A stretch of DNA of 64,000 nucleotides from Saccharicrinis carchari (GTDB lineage: Bacteria; Bacteroidota; Bacteroidia; Bacteroidales; Marinilabiliaceae). Under the pieces are notes generated by a model, which was not told the DNA's origin, ran no database searches, and saw only the letters and a list, made by a program, of their open reading frames with translations. Positions 26,783 through 35,683 of this stretch are shown here, in pieces (the first letter of the stretch is position 1; each line of letters begins with the position of its first letter). Both the position numbers and the translations under genes were made by a program. The stretch covers positions 124,001 to 188,000 of the forward strand of contig NZ_FXTB01000003.1 in the NCBI RefSeq assembly GCF_900182605.1, given 5' to 3'.

Positions 26783-26798
26783 TGTTCCACGTGGAACA
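26783..26798. other. parS-like ParB binding site 2
   Basis: TGTTCCACGTGGAACA is a perfect 16-base palindrome of the TGTTNCACGTGNAACA type, the variant known from Pseudomonas parS sites. It lies in the 36 bp between mnmG and ade. Confidence 0.85.
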
Positions 26799-26812
26799 AA
26801 AACAAAAATAAT

Positions 26813-28441
26813 ATGCGTATTCAAGGAAAGATAGTTGATATCGTCAACAATAAAATTTACAACGGAATACTTGTTATTGACTCTGGAAAGATTAAAAAAA
26901 TTGAGCATGCTGATAAAGAGTTTACCAATTATATTCTGCCGGGTTTGGTAGATAGCCATGTACATATCGAAAGTTCGATGCTTACACCCAGTCAGTTTTC
27001 CAAGCTTGTTGTTCCACGTGGAACGGTTGCGGTTGTGACGGATCCTCACGAAATTGCCAATGTTATGGGAGTGGATGGAGTGGATTATATGATTGAGGAT
27101 GCCAGGCATACCCCGCTTAAATGCTTTTTTGGAGCGCCTTCTTGTGTTCCGGCAACGGCTTTCGAAACCAGCGGGGGGCTTATTAATGCGGAGGAGGTAG
27201 ATAACTTACTTCAAAGAGAAGATATTTGGTTCCTTTCCGAAATGATGAATTTTCCGGGTGTAATTAACAGGGATAACGAGGTGTGGCGAAAGATTAAATC
27301 GGCACACAAGGCCGGGAAAAGAATTGATGGTCATGCCCCGGGGGTAGTAGGTGAGGAGTTAAAAAAATATGCCGCGGCTGGAATAAGCAGCGACCATGAG
27401 TGTATGACGGTTCAGGAAGCCTTGGATAAGATAAAGAATGGTATAACGGTTCAGATTAGAGAGGGGAGTGCAGCTAAAAATTTTGAGGCATTGTGGCCAC
27501 TGTTCAATACACAGCCCGATGATATCATGTTGTGTACCGATGATTCGCATCCCGACGAGATAATAAACAAAGGGCATATTGATAAAATTATCCGCCTCGG
27601 ATTGGCTAAAGGAATCGACCTGTTTAAGCTTTTAAGAGCAGCTATATTAAAACCAATTGTGCATTATAATTTACCGGTGGGGATGTTACGAGAAGGCGAT
27701 CCTGCCGATTTTATTGTTGTGGATACCCTCACAAATTTTAAAGTGCTGGAAACATATATAGACGGTGTAAAGGTATTTGGCGAGGAAAAATTAATGTTTG
27801 ACGTGCCCTTATCAGCGCCCATTAACAATTTTAATATTAAGCCAATTAATGCAGATCTTATAAAAGTACCTTATAAATCAGGAAAAAAAATTAGAGTTAT
27901 TGAGGCGGCGGAAGGGGATCTTTTTACAAAGGAGAAGCATTATGCTCCTACAAATACGGATGGTTATATCGCATCGAATACAAAGGACGATGTGCTCAAA
28001 ATTGTTGTTTTAAACAGATATAAACAATCACCACCGGTGCTGGGTTTTATAAATAATATCGGCTTGAAAGAGGGTGCTATTGCGTGTAGTGTGGCTCACG
28101 ACAGTCATAATTTGATTGCAGTAGGAGTAAGGGATGAGGATATAGTTAAGGCCTTAAATCAAATAATTACGCACAAAGGGGGTATTGCGTATTCAGCCGG
28201 AACGGATGCGGATTGTTTGCCGCTTGAGGTTGCCGGGTTAATGACGGCTAAAGCAGGGGATGAAGTGGCCAGGACATATCAGAAATTAAATAAAAAGGCA
28301 CAGCAGATGGGATCTCGCTTACAGGCTCCATTTATGACACTCTCGTTTATGAGCTTATTGGTTATCCCTCAACTTAAAATTGGGGATAAAGGGTTGTTTG
28401 ATGTCGATACCTTTTCATTCACAAATTTGTATGTGGAATGA
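26813..28441 (+). CDS. ade: Adenine deaminase
   Basis: The 542-residue amidohydrolase shows the metal-binding motif VDSHVHIESSM (about 48-58), DPHEIANVMGVDG near residue 81, IDGHAPG (about 166), SSDHECMT and CTDDSHPDEI (about 240), in the order of the Ade family. A C-terminal domain with CSVAHDSHNLIAVG follows. It converts adenine to hypoxanthine in purine salvage using Mn or Fe. A parS-like site lies inside its coding sequence at 27010-27025. Its stop overlaps the uvrC start (ATGA). Confidence 0.96.
   Translation: MRIQGKIVDIVNNKIYNGILVIDSGKIKKIEHADKEFTNYILPGLVDSHVHIESSMLTPSQFSKLVVPRGTVAVVTDPHEIANVMGVDGVDYMIEDARHTPLKCFFGAPSCVPATAFETSGGLINAEEVDNLLQREDIWFLSEMMNFPGVINRDNEVWRKIKSAHKAGKRIDGHAPGVVGEELKKYAAAGISSDHECMTVQEALDKIKNGITVQIREGSAAKNFEALWPLFNTQPDDIMLCTDDSHPDEIINKGHIDKIIRLGLAKGIDLFKLLRAAILKPIVHYNLPVGMLREGDPADFIVVDTLTNFKVLETYIDGVKVFGEEKLMFDVPLSAPINNFNIKPINADLIKVPYKSGKKIRVIEAAEGDLFTKEKHYAPTNTDGYIASNTKDDVLKIVVLNRYKQSPPVLGFINNIGLKEGAIACSVAHDSHNLIAVGVRDEDIVKALNQIITHKGGIAYSAGTDADCLPLEVAGLMTAKAGDEVARTYQKLNKKAQQMGSRLQAPFMTLSFMSLLVIPQLKIGDKGLFDVDTFSFTNLYVE
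27010..27025. other. parS-like ParB binding site 3, inside ade
   Basis: TGTTCCACGTGGAACG keeps the 14-base palindrome GTTCCACGTGGAAC of site 2. It encodes VVPRGT of adenine deaminase, 227 bp from site 2. Two identical 14-mers this close are very unlikely by chance. Confidence 0.8.
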
Positions 28442-30252
28442 AAAAATCGATTAATCCCAACTGGGCCTACCTGAAAGATAAAATAGCAGTTTTACCGGAC
28501 GATCCAGGGGTTTACCAATATTACAACAAAGACGGTAAAATCATATATGTAGGTAAAGCAAAAAACTTAAAAAAACGCGTTTCTTCTTACTTTGTTGGTA
28601 AGCCGGATAATGGTAAAACAGCTCTCTTAGTACGTAATATTGCTAACATAGAGCATATAGTGGTACATACGGAGGAAGATGCCTTGCTGCTCGAAAATAA
28701 CCTCATAAAAAAATACCAACCGCGCTATAATGTTCTGCTCAAGGACGATAAATCCTTTCCCTGGATCGTGGTTAAAAATGAACATTTTCCTCGTGTTTTT
28801 GCCACTCGAAATGTAATTAAGGATGGAAGTATTTATTATGGGCCTTATACTTCGGTGGCTATGGTGCGTACCTTACTCGATTTGTTTAAGTCAACCTACC
28901 CCTTACGAAACTGTAAACTAAATCTGGCTCCGCATAAAATAGCGGAAGGCAAATACAAGGTTTGTCTGGAATATCATCTGGGTAATTGTAAGGGGCCGTG
29001 TGTTGGCCTGTATGATGAGGATTCGTACCTAAAGAACATTGATGCAATAAAAAATATATTAAAGGGAAATATTCACGCTGTTATCCGCCATTTAAAGGAA
29101 GTAATGCATACGTATGCTGCCGATTTTAAGTTTGAGGAAGCAGAGGAAATAAAACAAAAGTTAAAGCAGTTAAATTCCTATCAAAGTAAATCAGCTGTGG
29201 TAAGTTCCAGCATAAATAATGTGGATGTATATTCCATTATTGATGATGAAAATTCGGCCTATGTTAATTTTTTAAAGGTGGCAAATGGTGCAATTATACA
29301 GGCACATACCATTGAGTTTAAAAAGAAATTAAATGAATCCTTACCGGAATTACTCTCCCTGGCCATTGGAGAAATACGCGAAAGGTTACATAGTACGGCA
29401 CGTGAAGTTATTGTTCCGCTTAAGCCGGATACGGAATTTGAATCGGTAAAATTTGTAATACCAAAAATGGGGGAGAAGAAGAAGTTGTTGGAACTCTCAG
29501 AACGCAATGTAAAATATTATCGCCTGGAAAAATTAAAACAACAATCTATCCGTAATAAAGAAACACGTGAAGACAGAATTTTAAGCACCATGCAAAAGGA
29601 TCTCCAGTTAAAGGCTAAACCCAGACATATCGAGTGCTTCGACAATTCAAATATTCAAGGCAACTATCCGGTGGCTGCTTGTGTGGTGTTTAAAAATGCC
29701 AAACCCAGTAAAAAAGATTACAGACATTTTAATATTAAAACAGTTGTGGGACCCGATGATTTCGCCAGTATGGAGGAAATATTGGAACGTAGGTATGCTC
29801 GTTTAATTAACGAAGGCGACTCCTTACCTAATTTAATTATCATCGATGGTGGCAAAGGACAATTGAGTGCGGCGGTTAAAATATTAAGGAAACTCAATAT
29901 TGAGGATGAGGTGGCCGTGATAGGTATAGCCAAAAGACTGGAAGAAATATTTTTTCCCAACGATCCGGTGCCCTTGTATCTCGACAAAAATTCTGAGACT
30001 TTAAAGATTATTCAATACGCCCGTAACGAAGCACATCGTTTTGGCATCACTTTCCATCGCAACCAGCGTTCTAAAGACTTTGTAAAATCAGAGTTAAATG
30101 CCATTAAAGGAATTGGAGAAAAAACTTCTAATGCACTGCTAGAAGAGTTTAAGTCCGTTGAACAAATAAAAAAACTGGCGGTAAACGATATGGAAAACTT
30201 AATCGGAAAAGCCAAGGCACGGATAGTGTGGGATTATTTCCACGCTACCTGA
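28438..30252 (+). CDS. uvrC: Excinuclease ABC subunit C
   Basis: The 604-residue protein has the expected order: GIY-YIG nuclease (PDDPGVYQYYNKDGKIIYVGKAKNL, residues 19-43), UVR motif (FKFEEAEEIKQKLKQL), RNase H-like nuclease (ECFDNSNIQGNYPVAACVVF; IIDGGKGQLSAA) and C-terminal HhH pair (LNAIKGIGEKTSNALLEEF). It makes both incisions in nucleotide excision repair with UvrB. It overlaps ade by four bases. It ends the plus-strand run; lplA converges from 30258. Confidence 0.98.
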   Translation: MKKSINPNWAYLKDKIAVLPDDPGVYQYYNKDGKIIYVGKAKNLKKRVSSYFVGKPDNGKTALLVRNIANIEHIVVHTEEDALLLENNLIKKYQPRYNVLLKDDKSFPWIVVKNEHFPRVFATRNVIKDGSIYYGPYTSVAMVRTLLDLFKSTYPLRNCKLNLAPHKIAEGKYKVCLEYHLGNCKGPCVGLYDEDSYLKNIDAIKNILKGNIHAVIRHLKEVMHTYAADFKFEEAEEIKQKLKQLNSYQSKSAVVSSSINNVDVYSIIDDENSAYVNFLKVANGAIIQAHTIEFKKKLNESLPELLSLAIGEIRERLHSTAREVIVPLKPDTEFESVKFVIPKMGEKKKLLELSERNVKYYRLEKLKQQSIRNKETREDRILSTMQKDLQLKAKPRHIECFDNSNIQGNYPVAACVVFKNAKPSKKDYRHFNIKTVVGPDDFASMEEILERRYARLINEGDSLPNLIIIDGGKGQLSAAVKILRKLNIEDEVAVIGIAKRLEEIFFPNDPVPLYLDKNSETLKIIQYARNEAHRFGITFHRNQRSKDFVKSELNAIKGIGEKTSNALLEEFKSVEQIKKLAVNDMENLIGKAKARIVWDYFHAT

Positions 30253-30257
30253 ATAAT

Positions 30258-31232
30258 TTAAAACAGTGCCAGCAAGAACTCCTCTTGGCTTAATTCATCC
30301 CAATCATTAAACACATCGTTGGTGTTTTCTTTTATTGCATCTCTTTGGTGTAAGCAATTGGTAATGCTTTGTTGCAAATCGTTTAGCTTATCTTTATGCC
30401 TGGCATTGGAATTAATTTTAACTTCTACAATCTGCCCTTTAATTACTTTCAATCGTATCTCATAGCGACGACCTGATGTGGCTTTTATGCGCTTTTTAAA
30501 TTCATATTTAGGACTATATCCGTAATTCCATTCCCAGGTACTGAACTTTGTTTTTACTAAATCATCTATTAGGGTATAATCATTATTGTTTAACTCGTAA
30601 GGTTCACAGTTATTATGGCTAATGATGTATTCCGACAATTGTGAAATAAAATTTTCAACGCTAATTTTCTGGTTCAGATGCTCCTGTATGTTGCTTACTT
30701 TACTTCGGATCGATTTCACCGCTTTGTCTTTGAATTTAATCGGATCGTTTTTTAATGCACTGGTCAGGGTGCTTAACTGACTGTTGAATAATAGCGTACC
30801 GTGATGCATCACCCGCGACTTAAATACATGACAAGCATTACCACTAATTTTACTTCCTTCGATAAGTATATCGTGTCGGCCACCCAATTTAGCATTTACA
30901 TCTATGCTATTTAAAAAATTTACGATAGGGGTCATATATTTGTCAAAATTAACAAGTTCGCCTTTGGCACCGGAAGTGATAAAACAATAGTTTATATTAC
31001 CCGGATCATGAAAAACTGTTCCACCGCCTGATAATCTTCTTAGCACGGGAATATTGTTCTCGGTAACTATTTTGTAATTTATTTCGGCAAGGGCGTTTTG
31101 ATGTTTTCCAATTATAATACTTTTCGAATTGATGTAAAGAAAAACGATGTCGTCCGTGAAATTTTTAAGTAATACTTCTTCGGTGGCTAAATTGGTGTAA
31201 GGGTCGGTATTTTTACTAAGTATAATTTTCAT
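30258..31232 (-). CDS. lplA: Lipoate-protein ligase
   Basis: The 324-residue protein has the LplA signature RRLSGGGTVFHDPGNINYCF (residues 70-89) and the adenylate-binding Lys region GSKISGNACHVFKSRVMHHGTLLFN (about 128-152), plus the small C-terminal accessory domain (about 245-324) found in bacterial LplA. It activates lipoate with ATP and attaches it to E2 and GcvH proteins. It is divergent from dtd across 289 bp. Symbol by family; a sister LipL-type role is less likely given the C-terminal domain. Confidence 0.93.
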   Translation of the reverse strand: MKIILSKNTDPYTNLATEEVLLKNFTDDIVFLYINSKSIIIGKHQNALAEINYKIVTENNIPVLRRLSGGGTVFHDPGNINYCFITSGAKGELVNFDKYMTPIVNFLNSIDVNAKLGGRHDILIEGSKISGNACHVFKSRVMHHGTLLFNSQLSTLTSALKNDPIKFKDKAVKSIRSKVSNIQEHLNQKISVENFISQLSEYIISHNNCEPYELNNNDYTLIDDLVKTKFSTWEWNYGYSPKYEFKKRIKATSGRRYEIRLKVIKGQIVEVKINSNARHKDKLNDLQQSITNCLHQRDAIKENTNDVFNDWDELSQEEFLLALF

Positions 31233-31521
31233 GTAGCTGTACCTAATGTATGAATGATATAAATATTAGATTGTAGATGCCTTAAAAGTTAAATATAATG
31301 TTTAAATAAACATCATAAGTATAAGTTATCGTGTATATTATAAGTGAATTAATTTAAAATATTAGGATTACAAAAAATCCTTGATCTGTACAATTTTTTG
31401 CAAAATATCTTATTTTTACGTAAATCAACAAGTATAATTTAATTATAGTATCAGAAAGTATGTTTTTGCGTAGATTAAGGCCTACTCAAAAAATTAAAAA
31501 TAAATAAATTTATGATCGATT

Positions 31522-31971
31522 ATGAAAGTTGTGGTTCAAAGAGTTATTGAGGCATCGGTTAAAATTACTAATACAACAACAGCATCCATCAAAAATGGTT
31601 TGGTGGTTTTAGTAGGCATAAGCCAAAGTGATGAGCAGGACGACATAGAATGGCTTTGTAAAAAGATTGTGAATCTTCGAATTTTTGATGACGAAGAAGG
31701 TAAAATGAATCGTTCCTTGTTGGATGTAAATGGAGAAATGATAGTGGTAAGTCAGTTTACCTTGCAGGCCAATACAAAAAAGGGCAATCGTCCTTCCTAT
31801 ATTCAAGCTGCTCAACCTGAGCTGGCCCTTCCTCTTTACCAATCGTTTGTTAAGCAAATGGAACAGATGCTTAACAAGCCGGTTAAAACAGGTGAATTTG
31901 GCGCTCATATGCAGGTGTCACTCACTAACGATGGACCGGTTACCATAATCATTGATTCTTCAAAAAAATGA
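31522..31971 (+). CDS. dtd: D-aminoacyl-tRNA deacylase
   Basis: The 149-residue protein starts MKVVVQRVIEASVKI and has the Dtd motifs VSQFTLQANTKKGNRPSY (about 76-93) and the cross-subunit GEFGAHMQVSLTNDGPVT (about 123-140) with the Gly-cisPro-type region. It removes D-amino acids from tRNA. The start at 31522 is preferred over the upstream ATG at 31512, which is out of the usual family start. Confidence 0.97.
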   Translation: MKVVVQRVIEASVKITNTTTASIKNGLVVLVGISQSDEQDDIEWLCKKIVNLRIFDDEEGKMNRSLLDVNGEMIVVSQFTLQANTKKGNRPSYIQAAQPELALPLYQSFVKQMEQMLNKPVKTGEFGAHMQVSLTNDGPVTIIIDSSKK

Positions 31972-32035
31972 AATATTGCCTCTATCGTTATTATTGTGTA
32001 ACTTATACATTTACAAACGTTAAAATTAACAAGTT

Positions 32036-33145
32036 ATGTGCAATAATCTATTTCATCCTGTTTTCTGTGCCATTCCGCCGTACATGCTCGAGAGAATTAT
32101 TGAATCCGGAACGGTTGAACAAAAAGAAAAAGCCAAGCATACCATAGCGCTGGCCGGTCAAATGCGGGGTCAGCGTCAGTCCATTGCCGATGTTACCTTA
32201 AAATCGCAGGCTACAGCGGGTGCAAAAAATCGTTTGATTTACGATGCCCAAAATACCAATGTGCTGCCCGGTGAGTTGGCCCGAAAAGAAGGAGATTCCA
32301 CAACAGGGGATGCACAGGTGGATGAGGCCTACGAAGGTGCAGGGCATACTTACGATTTGTACGAGCTGGTGTATGGCCGTACGTCTATCGACGATAAAGG
32401 AATGGATTTAATATCAACGGTACGCTATTTAAAGGGCTACGATAATGCTTTCTGGAACGGAGCACAAATGGTGTATGGCGAGGGTGATGAAGATTTACCC
32501 GAGGCCGATAGATTGTTTAACCGCTTTACAATAGCCATAGATATTATTGGACATGAATTAACACATGGTGTAACTCAATACGAAGCCAATTTGGTTTACA
32601 AGGATCAAGCGGGTGCACTGAACGAATCCTTTTCGGATGTATTTGGATCCTTGGTAAAGCAACGCCTTAACAATCAAAAAGCCAATGAAGCGGATTGGAT
32701 TATTGGTGAGGGACTTTTTACAGCTAATGTAAATGGTGTAGGCATACGTTCCATGAAAAACCCGGGTACTGCCTATAACGATCCCGTGATAGGCAAAGAC
32801 CCGCAACCAGGACACATGAACGACTTTGTGGTAACCACACGCGATAGGGGTGGGGTACATATCAATTCGGGCATACCCAACAAAGCCTTTTATCTTGCGG
32901 CAACAAAAATGGGGGGCTATGCCTGGGAAAAAGCCGGCCTCATATGGTACAATACTTTAAAAGATAAATTGACAGCGGATGCTAACTTTGAACATGCCGC
33001 AAACATGACCTACGAAGTGGCGGTGCAATTGTACGGCGAAGACAGCATGGAACAAAAAGCCGTAAAAGAGGCATGGGAAGAAGTGGGCTTACCTATAAAA
33101 TTAGAAGAACGCAAAGGTTGTGGTACAAGGATATTTGGCGATTAG
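32036..33145 (+). CDS. Protealysin-like M4 metalloprotease without signal peptide
   Basis: The 369-residue enzyme has the thermolysin motifs HELTHGVTQYE (about 171-181) and GALNESFSDVFG, plus the downstream His region GGVHINSGIPNKAFYLAA. There is no signal peptide. The short N-terminal part (MCNNLFHPVFCAIPPYMLERI) is the compact propeptide typical of protealysin-like proteases, with the PPYML motif. Such enzymes are made in the cytosol and may act there or after export by another route. The small gene 80 bp downstream encodes an emfourin-type inhibitor, supporting this class. Confidence 0.93.
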   Translation: MCNNLFHPVFCAIPPYMLERIIESGTVEQKEKAKHTIALAGQMRGQRQSIADVTLKSQATAGAKNRLIYDAQNTNVLPGELARKEGDSTTGDAQVDEAYEGAGHTYDLYELVYGRTSIDDKGMDLISTVRYLKGYDNAFWNGAQMVYGEGDEDLPEADRLFNRFTIAIDIIGHELTHGVTQYEANLVYKDQAGALNESFSDVFGSLVKQRLNNQKANEADWIIGEGLFTANVNGVGIRSMKNPGTAYNDPVIGKDPQPGHMNDFVVTTRDRGGVHINSGIPNKAFYLAATKMGGYAWEKAGLIWYNTLKDKLTADANFEHAANMTYEVAVQLYGEDSMEQKAVKEAWEEVGLPIKLEERKGCGTRIFGD

Positions 33146-33225
33146 AATGGCAATAAAATAACCGTACGTAACAACAAGCATTACCCAATAGAGACTTAAT
33201 TAACGAATCACAAAAAAAATTTACA

Positions 33226-33546
33226 ATGATGAACCAGCCTTATACAATATTTTTCGAACGCAGCGGAGGTTTCACCGGAATACCTTTAAGTGTTCAGGTA
33301 TCCAGTGTTGAGTTGGCCAAAAAGGATAGGGATAGACTGGACAAGCTAATGGTAGAATCAGATATCTGCAACCTGAAAAATATTAAAAATGAAAATAGTG
33401 CTATTCGCGATCAGTTTGACTATTTAATTCGTGTTAAATGCGACACGGTAGAAAAGCAGTTTAGCTTTTCCGATAACACCGTGCCTACCGATTTTTTGCC
33501 CTTAATAAATTATTTACTCCAGCTGGCCCTTTGGAAAAAAAGCTAA
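33226..33546 (+). CDS. Emfourin-like inhibitor of the adjacent M4 protease
   Basis: The 106-residue protein contains FFERSGGFTGIPLSVQVSS near its N-terminus (residues 9-27). This RSGGF(A/T)G pattern is characteristic of emfourin, the proteinaceous inhibitor encoded next to protealysin in Serratia. Length and lack of a signal peptide also agree. Its position just after the protease gene on the same strand suggests it keeps the protease in check inside the cell. Its stop overlaps the end of the convergent nadK by 4 bp. Confidence 0.82.
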   Translation: MMNQPYTIFFERSGGFTGIPLSVQVSSVELAKKDRDRLDKLMVESDICNLKNIKNENSAIRDQFDYLIRVKCDTVEKQFSFSDNTVPTDFLPLINYLLQLALWKKS

Positions 33547-34424
33547 TAATTGCGTTTATCGGCACCCCACATTAGCTTGTTGCGGAGGGTAGAGTTAAAA
33601 TTGATGCCCGGCAGATCAATTACGTTGACACAAAAATCGGCTTTACGTATGTTAAGTTCATAGCCCTGATCAACAATACGACTGCGCGAATCGAGGGTGA
33701 CCAGAAACTTGTCAGCCCTTCCTTCCACCTTTAGTGTTATATTCATATCGTTAGGGACCACTATAGGGCGTACCGTAAGATTGTGGGACGAAATCGGACT
33801 GATAATCAAACTTTTTGATTTGGGATGAATTATTGGTCCACCCACACTGAGCGAGTAGGCGGTAGAACCCACCGCTGTGGCCACAATAAGTCCGTCGGCA
33901 AAATAGGAGTTTAAAAACTCGTTATCGATGTAAGTATGTATGCTAATCATCGAAGCTGTATCGCGCCTATGCACCGCCAGTTCGTTGAGTGCAAAATTCA
34001 TATCACCAAACGGATTGTTGGGTGTATTTACTTGAAGCAGATCAAGGGAGCTATAGGTGTAATCGCCTTTAAAGATACTGTCGATGGCACTGTCGATGGA
34101 TTCTTTAGCTATATCGGCCAAAAAACCCAGTCTGCCGCTGTTGATGCCTACAATGGGTATGCCGGAGTCGCGCACAAAAGTTACCGCTTTTAACATGGTG
34201 CCATCGCCTCCGATACTAATGAAAAGGTCAATATCTACCAGCTCTTCCGACGATTCAAAAAAACCATTCACCTGGGGTTTAACGTCAATATGCCCCATTA
34301 AGTAATCGTAAAATGGCTTGTAGATGATGATTTCTGTATCGTGCTGATTCAATTTCCTGAACAGGTTGCTGCAGCTGCTTCTAAAAGATACGGAAAACTG
34401 TTTCCCAAAAATGGCTATCCTCAT
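33543..34424 (-). CDS. nadK: NAD kinase
   Basis: The 293-residue protein carries the NAD kinase GGDGTML motif (SIGGDGTMLKAV, about 71), NSGRLGFLAD, the NE motif FALNELAVHR (about 145), and the Gly-rich AVGSTAYSLSVGGPIIHP. It phosphorylates NAD to NADP. It converges on the emfourin gene; upstream it is divergent from manA across 104 bp. Confidence 0.97.
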   Translation of the reverse strand: MRIAIFGKQFSVSFRSSCSNLFRKLNQHDTEIIIYKPFYDYLMGHIDVKPQVNGFFESSEELVDIDLFISIGGDGTMLKAVTFVRDSGIPIVGINSGRLGFLADIAKESIDSAIDSIFKGDYTYSSLDLLQVNTPNNPFGDMNFALNELAVHRRDTASMISIHTYIDNEFLNSYFADGLIVATAVGSTAYSLSVGGPIIHPKSKSLIISPISSHNLTVRPIVVPNDMNITLKVEGRADKFLVTLDSRSRIVDQGYELNIRKADFCVNVIDLPGINFNSTLRNKLMWGADKRNY

Positions 34425-34528
34425 GGTACTTTATATCATTTGTTGCCACAAATGTACTTACACTATGTAAGCTACGCAAATACGATATTTTTTTGTTAAT
34501 TTGTAGTTTTTAATTTATATGCGAAATT

Positions 34529-35515
34529 ATGAGTACACCATTGTATCCAATAAAATTTACACCCATATTAAAAGATAAAATATGGGGTGGCGAGAAGCTT
34601 AAAAATGTATTGAATAAAAAAAGCGAGCTGAATAATATAGGTGAATCCTGGGAGTTGTCGGGCGTAGAGGGAGATGTATCTGTTGTAGCAAATGGTTTTT
34701 TGGCCGGTAACAGCCTGCAAGAAATTATTGAAATATATATGGACGAATTAGTTGGCGAACCGGTTTACAAGCGCTTTGGTAACGAGTTTCCGCTTTTGTT
34801 TAAATTTATTGATGCCAACGATCACCTTTCTATTCAGGTACATCCCGACGATGCCCTTTCGAAAGAACGCCACAATGCCTATGGCAAAACCGAGATGTGG
34901 TATGTGTTGCAAGCCGAACCCAATAGTCAGCTTATTTCCGGTTTTGTAAAAGAAACCAATAAGGAGGAATATCTGGAGGCACTGAACAATGGAAAAATCA
35001 TGTCCTTGTTAAAATCGCACCAGGTAGCTGAGGGCGATACCTTCTTTATCCCTGCAGGGGATGTGCATGCCATTGGAGCGGGTGTACTGTTGGCCGAGAT
35101 TCAGCAGACTTCAGATGTTACCTACCGTATTTACGATTACGACCGTACGGATAGCGCCGGAAACACGCGCGAGCTGCATACCGACCTGGCTCTTGATGCC
35201 ATTGATTACAAGGACACCAACGAAAAAGTAAGCTACCCCGAAGATAAAAATAAAGCCGTAAACCTGGCCACTTGCCAATTCTTTGAAACCAATATACTCG
35301 ATCTGAATAAAACATATGTACGCGATGTTTATGTGCTTAACTCGTTTGTGGTGTATATGTGTGTAGGCGGAAGCGCTACAATAACTTGTGGAAATGCAGA
35401 AAAGGAAACGATAGCAAAAGGCGAAACCATACTGATTCCGGCAGCTATTGATACGGTTACTATTGAACCCAAAGGTGAGGTGAAATTATTGGAGGTGTAC
35501 GTTAATCAAAAATAA
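34529..35515 (+). CDS. manA: Mannose-6-phosphate isomerase, class I
   Basis: The 328-residue cupin enzyme shows the class I motif LSIQVHPDDALS (about 97-108) with zinc ligands, YGKTEMWYVL, FFIPAGDVHAIGAG (about 172) and the arginine-containing QTSDVTYRIYDYDR. It converts mannose 6-phosphate and fructose 6-phosphate. A strong terminator follows at 35537. Confidence 0.95.
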   Translation: MSTPLYPIKFTPILKDKIWGGEKLKNVLNKKSELNNIGESWELSGVEGDVSVVANGFLAGNSLQEIIEIYMDELVGEPVYKRFGNEFPLLFKFIDANDHLSIQVHPDDALSKERHNAYGKTEMWYVLQAEPNSQLISGFVKETNKEEYLEALNNGKIMSLLKSHQVAEGDTFFIPAGDVHAIGAGVLLAEIQQTSDVTYRIYDYDRTDSAGNTRELHTDLALDAIDYKDTNEKVSYPEDKNKAVNLATCQFFETNILDLNKTYVRDVYVLNSFVVYMCVGGSATITCGNAEKETIAKGETILIPAAIDTVTIEPKGEVKLLEVYVNQK

Positions 35516-35536
35516 ATCACATAGTTCCTATTCTAT

Positions 35537-35566
35537 AGCCCGATTTAACACATCGGGCTTTTTTTG
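35537..35566 (+). terminator. Rho-independent terminator after manA
   Basis: AGCCCGAT, a seven-base loop and ATCGGGCT are followed by a run of T. It separates manA from the aspartokinase gene. Confidence 0.85.
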
Positions 35567-35683
35567 TTGTAAAACACAACTTCTATCATATTTTAAAAAG
35601 AATGTTTTAATTTTGTCTGCTATAAATTGGGCTGTTTAATTGTAGTATGCTATTATTGAGGGTCTCTGATATTTAACATTACG

